Assembly: GCA_002314605.1 (NCBI GenBank)
Contig: DCGO01000049.1
Coordinates: 18,138 to 56,524 of the forward strand
Direction of reading: 5' to 3'
From: Lentisphaeria bacterium UBA1776
GTDB taxonomy: Bacteria > Verrucomicrobiota > Lentisphaeria > Victivallales > Victivallaceae
DNA: 38,387 nt
Position 1 is the stretch's first letter. The number at the start of each line of letters is the position of its first letter. A model generated the notes under the pieces. That model saw only the letters and a list, made by a program, of their open reading frames with translations, made no database searches and was not told the DNA's origin. Below, piece after piece: positions 8,268 through 16,480 of the stretch. Both the position numbers and the translations under genes were made by a program.

Positions 8268-8627
8268 TTACTTTTTTTCCGGCTCGGCAGCGGGAAGCAC
8301 ATCTCCGATACCGCCCTGGACGACTTCCACCCGGACGCCGCTGGCGATTTCCACCACAAAGGTCTTCTCTCGGACTTCCTCAATGGTGCCGAGGAGCCCG
8401 CTGGAAAGCACGACTTTGGTACCTTTTGCGATCTTGGAAAGCATCTGTTCCCGCTTCTGCTGCTGCTTCTTCTGGGAACGCATCATAAAGAAAATCATGA
8501 CGCCGAAGATGATGAAAATGGGAAGCATGCCCATCAATCCGCCTCCGGAAGACTGCTGAGCGGCGGAAGCCCCTGCGGCAGGGACGGCAGCGGGAGCGGC
8601 GGCGGCAGTAAAAAGTGACAGCATCAT
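8268..8627 (-). CDS. yajC: Preprotein translocase subunit YajC
   Basis: YajC is a small single-span accessory protein of the SecDF translocase complex. The 119-residue protein has an Ala/Pro/Gly-rich N terminus, a membrane helix at about 32-49 (PIFIIFGVMIFFMMRSQKK), and a soluble YajC domain with SKIAKGTKVVLSSGLLGTI. The stop is 25 bases before the secDF start. An AGGAGA ribosome site precedes two adjacent ATG codons (8627 and 8624). The gene has its own promoter at 8683-8710. Confidence 0.93.
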   Translation of the reverse strand: MMLSLFTAAAAPAAVPAAGASAAQQSSGGGLMGMLPIFIIFGVMIFFMMRSQKKQQQKREQMLSKIAKGTKVVLSSGLLGTIEEVREKTFVVEIASGVRVEVVQGGIGDVLPAAEPEKK

Positions 8628-8682
8628 AATTTTTTCTCCTTTATTTTAGTTTATGATACGGATCAATACAGTCAATTAGGGT

Positions 8683-8710
8683 AATATAGCCTTTTTTCCC
8701 TGATTTTCAA
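8683..8710 (-). promoter_or_regulatory. Promoter for yajC-secDF
   Basis: On the minus strand TTGAAA (8710-8705), a 16-base spacer, then TATATT (8688-8683) preceded by GC. A second weaker pair (TTGACT and TAAACT, also 16 apart) follows downstream. The region 8628-8733 holds no gene. Confidence 0.65.
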
Positions 8711-8733
8711 ATAAAAAACCGGGGAATCTTGGT

Positions 8734-9231
8734 TCAGCCGGAGATGTCCCGGCCTTCGAGCCTCAACAGATATCTTTTGATCTCCAGTCCGGCAGAAAAT
8801 CCGGTCAGTTTCCCGCCCGCACCGATGACCCGGTGGCAGGGAATGATGATCCCGACGGGATTGCGCCCCACTGCGCCGCCCACGGCCCGGGCCGAGGTCC
8901 CCAGGCGCACGGCCAGTTCACCGTAGGTGGTCAAGGTCCCGTAAGGGATTTTCTGAAGTTCCATCCATACTTTTTGCAGGAAGGGGCTTCCGTCCGGAGC
9001 AAGGGGCAGCTCTTCCGGTTCCGGTCTGTCCCCCGCAAAATATCGGTCGAGCCACCTCAGTGTTTGCAGGAAAACCGGAGCCTCGTCCCATCGTTCCCGC
9101 GGTTCGTCCGGACCGGCGCCGAAAAATCGCTGTTCCGAAAAAAACAGCCCTTTCAGTACCTGGCCGGATTCATCTCCGGCCAAAACAAGGTCTCCCGCAG
9201 GAGAACCGTATCGGGTAAAAGAAAACGGCAT
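8734..9231 (-). CDS. ogt: Methylated-DNA-protein cysteine methyltransferase
   Basis: This suicide DNA-repair protein takes the alkyl group from O6-alkylguanine onto its own cysteine. The 165-residue form has the N-terminal ribonuclease-H-like domain and the C-terminal domain with IPYGTLTTYGELA, the Arg-finger helix ARAVGGAVGRNP and the active-site motif IPCHRVIG with C132. The start at 9231 lies 4 bases after the recQ stop; the longer open frame overlaps recQ and is not supported. No strong ribosome site is visible, so it is probably translated by coupling to recQ. It belongs to the Ogt/MGMT type without the Ada regulatory domain. Confidence 0.92.
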   Translation of the reverse strand: MPFSFTRYGSPAGDLVLAGDESGQVLKGLFFSEQRFFGAGPDEPRERWDEAPVFLQTLRWLDRYFAGDRPEPEELPLAPDGSPFLQKVWMELQKIPYGTLTTYGELAVRLGTSARAVGGAVGRNPVGIIIPCHRVIGAGGKLTGFSAGLEIKRYLLRLEGRDISG

Positions 9232-9235
9232 TTTT

Positions 9236-11290
9236 TCAAAATGGGGGGCTGCTTTCTTTGCGCCATTTGGCGATTTCCGCCAGCATGGGGACAAGATACC
9301 CTTTTTTTCCGGGACCAATACCCTTGCAGCGCATGGCTTCTTCCATTGTCAGGGGCTGACGGGCAACCAGTTCTTCCAATGCTGCATTGGTAAAAACCTG
9401 ATACGCAGGAACACCCCGGGCCCGGGCAAGCCCGGAACGGATGACACGGAGACGCTCATAGAGATCATCTTCCCCTGCCGGATGTTCCGGTTCAGCCGCC
9501 TGGCGGAAAAGAGCCGGCGGACGTTTTTTGGCCGGTGCGGCCCAGGCCCCCCGGCTGAACATCGGCCGGAACGATGCATAAGGATTTTCCGCCGTTCCGC
9601 GGCAGAGATCGCACTCGCCGCAGCGCCAGGAATCAGCAACTTCACCAAAATATTCCACCAGAAATACCTGACGGCAGCGCCGTTCCCGGGTGTAGGCAAT
9701 GACTTCATTCAAACGGTCCAGCTCGAACTGGTGCTTGAGATCCAGCGCATCGAAATCAATATGCAGTTCCGCCTCTTCCGGTCTGACCAGACAGGTCGTG
9801 CGTCCGGCAAAAGGGGCATCCCACTCCAGCACCTCTCCTGCAAGAGCCCGGAGCACCCGGCGAAGCTGTTCCGTATTCAGTCCGGTGACTCCGGTCAGTT
9901 CGGAGAGCGAGCACTCGGTCCAGCGGTTCAGAGCTCCTCCGTAATGCAGGATCATCCGGTGGATGAACCGGGACCGCTGGGTCTTCTCCTGCTCATGGGT
10001 GTCACTTAAATCCTTCAGATCTTTCAGAAAACGGATCTTTCCCTGATTGCCGGAGCGGTAGGACCGCTCAATGTAGCCGTTCTTTTCCAGAATACTCATG
10101 GCACTGCCGGCAACGGCATCGTTCCTGACCCCTTCGCAGTGTTCGGCAATCTCCGTCATCGTCAGCTCAAATTCAGTGGTATTCCGCTCTGCATAAAGTT
10201 TCCGGAGATAAGCGTACACAGCCTCCACCGTTTCCACCGGAGGATTGTTGAGGTCGATCAGAAATTCCTGAACAAACCGGTCACTATAGCTGAAAAGCAG
10301 AATGCACCTGGCCGGTTTTCCGTCCCGCCCGGCCCGTCCGGCCTCCTGATAATACGCTTCAATGGAACCGGGAATATTGTAGTGAATCACCCGGCGCACA
10401 TCCGCCCGGTCGATCCCCATGCCGAAGGCATTGGTGGCCGCCAGCACCGGCGCCGGATCATGCATGAAACGCTCCTGCGCGGCGACCCGGTCGGCATCGC
10501 TCATTCCTGCGTGGTAGGAGATACAGTCAAATTCGGAAGCGATCTCCTCCACCGCTTTGCGGGTGGATGCGTAAATAATGGTGGGTTCCGGGGTCTTCAG
10601 AATTTCGCGGAGTTCCCGGATCTTGTCTTCCTTGCGCCGGCATTCCCGGACGCTGAATTCCAGATTCGGCCGCCGGAATCCGGCGATCATCATTTCCATT
10701 TTCGGCCGCAGCAGCTGGGTGCGGATATCCGCCTGAACCCGGGGCGTTGCCGTGGCCGTGAAGGCGCAGACCTGAGCAAGGGAAAAACGCTTGATATATT
10801 CCCCCAATTTGAGGTAGCTTGTCCGGAAATCATGTCCCCACTGGCTGATGCAGTGGGCCTCGTCCACCACCAGCATGTCAGGAGGAACATCCGACAGCAG
10901 CCGCTGAAATGCCCCGGTGTGAAATCTCTCCGGAGCCACATAAAGAAGTTTCAGGTCCCCCGTAAGCGCCCGGCGGAGAACATCCTGCTGCTCGGAATAG
11001 CCGATAAAACTGTTGATGCACGCGGCAGGGATCCCCCGTCCGCACAAGGCATCCACCTGGTCTTTCATCAGCGAAATCAGGGGAGAGACCACGATGGTGT
11101 AACCTTTTTTCAGCAGCGCCGGCAGCTGGTAGCAGACGGATTTGCCTGCTCCGGTGGGCATGACGACACAAAGGTCCTCGCCCGCCATGATCCGGCGGAT
11201 CACCTCCTCCTGCCGGTCAAGAAAGCGGTCAAAATGAAAATACTGTTTCAATGCCGGAATCAGCGGCTCTTGGTTGCGGGAGATCGTCAT
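9236..11290 (-). CDS. recQ: ATP-dependent DNA helicase RecQ
   Basis: RecQ is a 3'-5' superfamily 2 helicase for recombination and fork repair. The 684-residue form has the Q-motif region and Walker A PTGAGKSVCYQLPAL near 48-62, DEAH near 145 with the RecQ-specific aromatic loop ISQWGHDFR, motif VI with EAGRAGRDGKPA, zinc ligands including CGECDLC near 558 in the RQC region, and a C-terminal HRDC domain (about 615-680). The start at 11290 is 7 bases after the sigma factor stop; the 24 extra upstream residues of the open frame overlap that gene. The ribosome site is weak. It sits with ogt downstream of a sigma factor, making a DNA-repair pair. Confidence 0.95.
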   Translation of the reverse strand: MTISRNQEPLIPALKQYFHFDRFLDRQEEVIRRIMAGEDLCVVMPTGAGKSVCYQLPALLKKGYTIVVSPLISLMKDQVDALCGRGIPAACINSFIGYSEQQDVLRRALTGDLKLLYVAPERFHTGAFQRLLSDVPPDMLVVDEAHCISQWGHDFRTSYLKLGEYIKRFSLAQVCAFTATATPRVQADIRTQLLRPKMEMMIAGFRRPNLEFSVRECRRKEDKIRELREILKTPEPTIIYASTRKAVEEIASEFDCISYHAGMSDADRVAAQERFMHDPAPVLAATNAFGMGIDRADVRRVIHYNIPGSIEAYYQEAGRAGRDGKPARCILLFSYSDRFVQEFLIDLNNPPVETVEAVYAYLRKLYAERNTTEFELTMTEIAEHCEGVRNDAVAGSAMSILEKNGYIERSYRSGNQGKIRFLKDLKDLSDTHEQEKTQRSRFIHRMILHYGGALNRWTECSLSELTGVTGLNTEQLRRVLRALAGEVLEWDAPFAGRTTCLVRPEEAELHIDFDALDLKHQFELDRLNEVIAYTRERRCRQVFLVEYFGEVADSWRCGECDLCRGTAENPYASFRPMFSRGAWAAPAKKRPPALFRQAAEPEHPAGEDDLYERLRVIRSGLARARGVPAYQVFTNAALEELVARQPLTMEEAMRCKGIGPGKKGYLVPMLAEIAKWRKESSPPF

Positions 11291-11297
11291 AAAAATC

Positions 11298-12656
11298 TTA
11301 TTCCATTGTCTGGGGCACACCGTCAAAGAAATTGTCTCTGGCGAGTTTGCGCATATTTTCAAGAATGCGGAGTTCCAGCTGCCGGATCCGTTCCTTGGTC
11401 AGGTGGAAACGGGTGCTGATCTCCGTCAACGGCTGGGGCCGGTTGTCAAAGAGTCCAAAACGCATGATAATGATCTGCTGATCCCGCTCCGGCAGGCTGT
11501 CCAGCATTTCATACAGCCGCTCTATAAGCACCTTGCGGGAAAAATCATGGGCGGGACCGCGGTCATTGCTGTCGGCGATCATGTCCTCCAGCATGGAATT
11601 TTCCGGATTTTCGCGGCTGGGAGCCTGCAGGGAAATGGTCTGGCAGGCCATCTTGCGGATGGCGCTCAAGCGGGCCAGAGGCAGCTCCAGCACCGCCGCA
11701 AGTTCCTCGTTTTCAGGAAGCCGGTCATGTTCCTGAATAAAGCGCTGCTCCGCCCGGTTGATGGCGTTGATGGTGTTGATCATGTGGACGGGAAGCCGGA
11801 TGACCCGGCCCTGTTCCGCCACAGCACGGCTGATGCTCTGACGGATCCACCAGTTGGCGTATGTGCTGAATTTGTTTCCCAGCCGGAAGTCGAATTTTTC
11901 AACCGCCCGGAACAGCCCCAGATTGCCCTCCTGAATGAGGTCGTCGAACTGCAGCCCCCGGTTCCGGTAGTGCTGGGCGATGCTGACCACAAGCCGGAGA
12001 TTGCTCTCCAGCATCCGGTTTCTGGCATCGTTCAGCGCCTGACGGGCGGAATCAAGCTCGCCGCAGAACCTGGCCAACTCCTGTTCCCGGAAGGCGGATT
12101 TTTTCAGCAGCAGCATCCGGTTTGCAGAATCTTCCTCGGCATCCGTCATGACCAGATAGTTCCGGAAAACGGCATCAAAATCCGCAACAACATCGTTCTG
12201 CAGGTCAAAACGGGTCAGAATCCGTACCAGCTTCTTCCTGCTTGCAATGATCGATTCAGGGGTTCCATGGGAAAAAGCCTCCTGAAATTTCCGGTGTGCA
12301 TCCTCCGCTTCATGCTGCAGTGTTTTCAGGGTTTGGATCCGGCGGTCCGGTGCAAAATCCGGCAGCCGCATGGCCGATGGGATAAAAATGTCCGCAGGAT
12401 CATTCCCCCGCAGGCAGCCCGCAACAAGCTTCAGAAATTCCTCCGCCGCAAATCCGATCTGCAAAACCAGCATCCGGTACTTTCGTGCGAGATCATCAAT
12501 TTCTCCCCCCAGTTCGTTCATTTCCCCGGGGGAAAGCTGCGGGATCGCTCCCATCTGCCGGAAATAAATGGACAGAGAATCCTTGTCGTCACCGGAAAAA
12601 GCCGGGGACGGAGGGGCCGCAGACTCGTTTGAGGATGGGGTTCGCGTGTTTGCCAT
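11298..12656 (-). CDS. RNA polymerase sigma-70 family sigma factor (RpoD/RpoS-like)
   Basis: This 452-residue sigma factor has region 1.2 (about 27-60, DSLSIYFRQMGAIPQLSPGE), a long non-conserved insert (about 60-205), regions 2.1-2.4 (about 212-300, including LIQEGNLGLFRAVEKFD and the -10-reading STYANWWIRQ), region 3, and region 4.2 with a helix-turn-helix (LTEISTRFHLTKERIRQLE). Region 1.1, typical of a primary factor, is absent; the N terminus is a short Ser/Pro-rich tail. Region 2.4 is close to primary sigma factors, so it should read ordinary TATAAT-like promoters. It may be the main sigma factor or a group 2 factor; the C terminus lacks the usual KLRHP ending, which slightly favours group 2. 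Confidence 0.88.
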   Translation of the reverse strand: MANTRTPSSNESAAPPSPAFSGDDKDSLSIYFRQMGAIPQLSPGEMNELGGEIDDLARKYRMLVLQIGFAAEEFLKLVAGCLRGNDPADIFIPSAMRLPDFAPDRRIQTLKTLQHEAEDAHRKFQEAFSHGTPESIIASRKKLVRILTRFDLQNDVVADFDAVFRNYLVMTDAEEDSANRMLLLKKSAFREQELARFCGELDSARQALNDARNRMLESNLRLVVSIAQHYRNRGLQFDDLIQEGNLGLFRAVEKFDFRLGNKFSTYANWWIRQSISRAVAEQGRVIRLPVHMINTINAINRAEQRFIQEHDRLPENEELAAVLELPLARLSAIRKMACQTISLQAPSRENPENSMLEDMIADSNDRGPAHDFSRKVLIERLYEMLDSLPERDQQIIIMRFGLFDNRPQPLTEISTRFHLTKERIRQLELRILENMRKLARDNFFDGVPQTME

Positions 12657-12677
12657 AAGTACTTAACCTGTACTGAT

Positions 12678-12705
12678 AAATTAGCACATTTCAGTTTTTT
12701 TTCAA
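12678..12705 (-). promoter_or_regulatory. Promoter for the sigma factor gene
   Basis: On the minus strand TTGAAA (12705-12700), 16 bases, then TAATTT (12683-12678) with GTGC immediately upstream (extended -10). It is divergent from the pyruvate kinase promoter in a 151-base gap. Confidence 0.55.
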
Positions 12706-12748
12706 GAAAATAATTGCGTATGCGTTCGCGTTTTTCAGAGAAATCTGC

Positions 12749-12776
12749 TTGAAAAATGATCCCATCGGGGTATAGT
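12749..12776 (+). promoter_or_regulatory. Promoter for pyruvate kinase
   Basis: TTGAAA (12749-12754), a 16-base spacer and TATAGT (12771-12776). The expected start site is about 25 bases before the ATG, and a full AAGGAGG ribosome site lies at 12794-12800. Confidence 0.7.
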
Positions 12777-12807
12777 AGTCCAACGACGAAATCAAGGAGG
12801 TGCATCC

Positions 12808-14241
12808 ATGCCGCGCTGTTATGTTCCGAACCGAAGTAAACTCACCAAAATCGTAGCAACGGTTTCCGGCAGCAGCTGTACCGAAGAACTGCTCCGGGAG
12901 CTCTTTCTGCGCGGTATGGACGTGGTCCGGATGAATTCCGCGCACATGACGCTGGAAGAGATGGAGAACCTTATCGCCATGGTCCGACGGGTCTCCCCCC
13001 ATCTGGCTGTGATGCTGGACACCAAGGGCCCCAATATCCGCACCTGCAGCCTTCCGGAAAGCGGACTCCCGTTCAAAAAAGGAGACCGGGTCCGTTTTTC
13101 CGGTCTTCCCGGCAGGGACGACAGAATTCAGGTGAATTACGAACCGTTTGCCGATGAGGTCCCGACCGGAAGCCGGATTGTTTGCGACGACGGGGCCGCA
13201 TCCTTTCTTGTCACGGGAAAATCCGGGGACTATCTGGAAGCGGAAGTGAACTTTGACTGTACGGTCATGAACCGCAAATCCGTCAATGTTCCGAATGTTT
13301 CATTGAACGCCCCTGCCCTCTCCGGCAAAGATCGGGAATTTCTGGCGGCGGCGGTCCGGCTCCATTGCGATCTGGTGGCTCACTCCTTTGTCCGCAGCGC
13401 CGCAGATATTGAGGAAGTCCGCGCCGCACTGGGCCCGGAAGGAAAAGACATCGGCATCATCGCCAAAATCGAAAACCGCGAAGGGGTCCGGAATATCGGC
13501 GGGATCCTGACTGCCAGTGACGGGATCATGGTCGCCCGGGGGGATCTGGGAATCGAGATTCCGCTGGAAGAAGTTCCGGGGATCCAGAAAAATCTGATCC
13601 ACGAAGCGCGCAAATTTGCCAAACCGGTCATCACCGCTACCCAGATGCTCCAGAGCATGGAGCACAGTCCCGCCCCGACCCGGGCGGAAGTCAGCGACGT
13701 GGCCAATGCCGTCTATGACGGCACCGATGCAGTGATGCTCAGCGGCGAAACAGCCCATGGAGATTTCCCCCGGGAGGCGGTTTCCATGATGGCGAAAATC
13801 GTGACGGAAGCGGAACGGGCGCCCCGGCAATTTTTCCCGGTCCTGCAGGAGACACCGGAAAACAGGAAAGATTCCGCCTATATTCTCTCCGCAGCCGTCC
13901 GTGCGGCGGATTCCCTGTCGGTGAAAGCCATTGCCTGCTGTACCATCAACGGACAGTCGGCACAGGTCTGCTCTGCCATGCGTCCGCAGATTCCTGTGTA
14001 TGCCCTGACTCCCGTGGAAGTTGTTATGCGGAAATTGAACCTGTGTTTCGGTGTTTTTGCCAGTCTTGCGGAATACGATGCCGAGCCTGTGCATCAGGCC
14101 TATCAGATCATCTCCCGGCTGAGCCGGCAGGATGCCGGTTTGTGCGGCAGCGATCTGGTCATGGTCCTCGGCAAAAATTCGCCCAAAGTCAGCCGGAACA
14201 ACATGCTCTGTCTGGCGACACTGGACGAACTGAAAAAATAG
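12808..14241 (+). CDS. pyk: Pyruvate kinase
   Basis: Pyruvate kinase converts phosphoenolpyruvate and ADP to pyruvate and ATP, the last step of glycolysis. The 477-residue protein has the normal length: KIVATVSGSS start, RMNSAH at 41-46 (active-site Arg and Asn), DTKGPNIRT near 71 (usually DTKGPEIRT), a short B domain, the signature AKIENREGVRN with the catalytic Lys, MVARGDLGIEIP, TATQMLQSM and SDVANAVYDGTDAVMLSGETA. The C-terminal regulatory domain is present. A strong AAGGAGG precedes the ATG. It is a single-gene unit, convergent with the solute-binding protein gene. Confidence 0.95.
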   Translation: MPRCYVPNRSKLTKIVATVSGSSCTEELLRELFLRGMDVVRMNSAHMTLEEMENLIAMVRRVSPHLAVMLDTKGPNIRTCSLPESGLPFKKGDRVRFSGLPGRDDRIQVNYEPFADEVPTGSRIVCDDGAASFLVTGKSGDYLEAEVNFDCTVMNRKSVNVPNVSLNAPALSGKDREFLAAAVRLHCDLVAHSFVRSAADIEEVRAALGPEGKDIGIIAKIENREGVRNIGGILTASDGIMVARGDLGIEIPLEEVPGIQKNLIHEARKFAKPVITATQMLQSMEHSPAPTRAEVSDVANAVYDGTDAVMLSGETAHGDFPREAVSMMAKIVTEAERAPRQFFPVLQETPENRKDSAYILSAAVRAADSLSVKAIACCTINGQSAQVCSAMRPQIPVYALTPVEVVMRKLNLCFGVFASLAEYDAEPVHQAYQIISRLSRQDAGLCGSDLVMVLGKNSPKVSRNNMLCLATLDELKK

Positions 14242-14244
14242 CAC

Positions 14245-14262
14245 CTGCAATGTTCTCTGCAG
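14245..14262 (+). terminator. Short hairpin after pyruvate kinase
   Basis: CTGCA (14245-14249) and TGCAG (14258-14262) form a 5-bp stem, soon followed by a T5 run. It is the only terminator-like signal in the 36-base gap between two convergent genes, and it is weak. Confidence 0.3.
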
Positions 14263-14277
14263 AGTTTTTCCCTGACG

Positions 14278-15981
14278 CTAATGGGACCGCAAGTCGGAAA
14301 AATCCAGTGCGGTGAAGTTTCTGCGCCGGCTTTCCCGCTCTTCCTGCCGGACCTTCAGGTATTTCCAGCGGTTGAAGGCAAATTCGTGAGGAAAATAGTT
14401 TTCCAGCCAGCTGTAGTGCAGAGAACAGCTTACAGGACTCCCCTCAAAGATCCACGGGACCTGATTCACGACGTAAGACGCCAGTTTCCGGTAACGTAAC
14501 GTCCGTTCCGGGGAATCTCCCATGAAAAGCACTCCCCGGAACATCCGGTCGTATTCCGGATCCCGGAAGCACGCCCGGTTGCACCCTCCCGCATTGGGGC
14601 CGTAAAAAAGCTGCAGGAAATTCTCCGCATCCGGGTAATCCCCCACCCAGGAATAGCGGAAAAGCTGCATTTTTCCCCGTCGGAGTTTGTCGATGAAGCG
14701 GGGGGTGCTGTTCAGCATGATCTCCACCCGGACCCCGATTTCCGCCAGATCAGATTGCAGAAGTTCCCCGATCTGCCGCTGGGCGGATGTGGCATTATTG
14801 AGGTCAAAGGTCAAAACAAGGGGCTTTCCGGTTGCAGGATCGATCCCGTCCGGATAACCGGCTTCCGCCAGAAGCTTCTTTGCTTGTTCAATATTGCCGG
14901 TCTGCCACGGATTTTTCAGGTCCGGATCGTATCCCGGCACGGAATCCGGCAGAGGACCGGCCAGAAGGCGGAGCATGCCGTTCAGGTGCCGCACCCGCTT
15001 CCCCGCGTCAAAAGCCATGGCAATGGCCCGCCGGAGCCGGACATCCGAGAGTTTCGGATCATGGCAGTTGAATCCGATGTAGATCACTTCAAATTCCGGG
15101 TTTTCCTGCAGCCGGATCCCCCTCGCCGCCAGCGCCGGAGCCAAAGCACCGCCGCCCACCGCCAGATCCATATTGTCTTTATCCAGCGCACTGGCATCCA
15201 GTTTTCCCTGAAGGAAAAGAAGCCACGCGGCAAAGGGCTGCCGGATCTGACTGCAGACGATCCCTTCGGCAAGGGGCAGACGGTGCGTCCGGTCCGCCGG
15301 AGCGGCGGCGTTCACAAAATATTGTTCCCGGAAATCCGGATTGCGCACCATTTCGATCCGGTATTCCCGGATCCATTCTTTCAGGATGAAGGGACCGGAC
15401 CCCACCGGGTGAAAAGCGAAATCCCGCCCGTAAAACTCCACGGCTTCCCGGGGAACCACCGCCGCATTGGGAAGCGCCAGGAGATACAGAAAGCGGGGAT
15501 CCGGCTGCTTCAGACGGATCACAAACTCCCGGTCGTTCAGAACTTTCAGTTCAGCAAACTTGTCCCGGACCATCCAGCGCAGAGGGCTCAGAGCAGCTGG
15601 ATCTTCCAGTCGGCGGAGGGAATAAAGGACATCGTCACTGGTTATTTTACGTTTTTTACCGCCGAAACACAAGTCCGGTGTAAAATAAAGGTCGTTCCGC
15701 AAACGGAAACGGTATTCCGTATGACCGGCACGGGATTCCGGCATGGTTTCCAGCATGGCAGGACGGAGGCGGCAGGGCCGTTCCGGATAAGCGTATTCCA
15801 GCAGCGTGTCGTAAAATGCCGCCACCATATTCCGGCTGGACAGGTCATCGGCATACAAGGGATCAAGGGTCCGCACCCTCCCCCCGGAAGCCAGATGGAT
15901 CCGGGAGTCCTTTCCGGAATCCCTGCATCCGCAAAGGAGTTCTGCACACACAAGCAATATCAGGAGAAGACATCTTTGCAT
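14278..15981 (-). CDS. ABC transporter solute-binding lipoprotein, oligopeptide type
   Basis: This is an SBP family 5 (OppA/DppA-like) binding protein for peptides or other small solutes, anchored to a membrane by a lipid. The 567-residue protein starts with a lipoprotein signal (LLCGC, Cys19), then the family motif LDPLYADDLSSRNMVAAFYDTLLEY, ITSDDVLYSLRRLED, GSGPFILKEW and SDVRLRRAIAMAFD, and a C-terminal lobe with YSWVGDYPDAENFLQLFYG. No permease or ATPase genes are nearby, so it is an orphan here. The start lies 7 bases after the stop of the release-factor-like gene and has no clear ribosome site, so coupling is likely. Confidence 0.88.
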   Translation of the reverse strand: MQRCLLLILLVCAELLCGCRDSGKDSRIHLASGGRVRTLDPLYADDLSSRNMVAAFYDTLLEYAYPERPCRLRPAMLETMPESRAGHTEYRFRLRNDLYFTPDLCFGGKKRKITSDDVLYSLRRLEDPAALSPLRWMVRDKFAELKVLNDREFVIRLKQPDPRFLYLLALPNAAVVPREAVEFYGRDFAFHPVGSGPFILKEWIREYRIEMVRNPDFREQYFVNAAAPADRTHRLPLAEGIVCSQIRQPFAAWLLFLQGKLDASALDKDNMDLAVGGGALAPALAARGIRLQENPEFEVIYIGFNCHDPKLSDVRLRRAIAMAFDAGKRVRHLNGMLRLLAGPLPDSVPGYDPDLKNPWQTGNIEQAKKLLAEAGYPDGIDPATGKPLVLTFDLNNATSAQRQIGELLQSDLAEIGVRVEIMLNSTPRFIDKLRRGKMQLFRYSWVGDYPDAENFLQLFYGPNAGGCNRACFRDPEYDRMFRGVLFMGDSPERTLRYRKLASYVVNQVPWIFEGSPVSCSLHYSWLENYFPHEFAFNRWKYLKVRQEERESRRRNFTALDFSDLRSH

Positions 15982-15988
15982 ACAGTAA

Positions 15989-16477
15989 TCATACTTTCAA
16001 ACGGTTCTTGCCGAGTTTCTGCCGTTCCCGGGAAACATGCTCCCAAAGCTCCGGATCCCGGTAAAGCAGTTTCACAAGACAACTGGGCGTGATACCGAGC
16101 ATTTCCGCCGCCGGCTTGGGCTCGAATCCGGAAGCGGACACCGCATCCAGCAGCACGGCACGCCAAAGCGGGTAATCGGCATGGTCCAGTGCACATGCCG
16201 CGCGGGGAAGCGGAGCCGGCACCTCCCGGTATTCAAGGGCTATTTTGAGCCGGATCTTCCGCAATGCAGCAGCCCGGTTCCGGAACCAGCTGCGTTCCAC
16301 GGCATCTTCCGCCGTCATGCCGGTAGGCTGATGACGGACCCGGACAGCACTGGAAGTCTTGTTCCTTTTCTGCCCGCCGTTGCCGGAACCTTTGAAACTC
16401 TCAAAAGTACATTCGGCACCCAGTTCCCCGTCGGAAAGCTGCAGCACACGGTTCCGGTCAAAGGCATCTTCCGGCAT
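15989..16477 (-). CDS. Release-factor-like GGQ protein with C-terminal extension
   Basis: This is a 162-residue protein made of the catalytic GGQ domain of class I release factors without any stop-codon-reading domain. The motif SGNGGQKRNKTSSAVRVRH (31-49) carries GGQ at 34-36 for peptidyl-tRNA hydrolysis. The C-terminal part (about 103-155) contains a predicted helix-turn-helix-like segment (PKPAAEMLGITPSCLVKLL) followed by a basic tail. By analogy with ArfB/PrfH it may rescue stalled ribosomes, but the ArfB C-tail motif is not obvious. The start follows the murG stop by 3 bases with AAGGTG upstream, so it belongs to the mur unit. Confidence 0.8.
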   Translation of the reverse strand: MPEDAFDRNRVLQLSDGELGAECTFESFKGSGNGGQKRNKTSSAVRVRHQPTGMTAEDAVERSWFRNRAAALRKIRLKIALEYREVPAPLPRAACALDHADYPLWRAVLLDAVSASGFEPKPAAEMLGITPSCLVKLLYRDPELWEHVSRERQKLGKNRLKV

Positions 16478-16480
16478 GGA

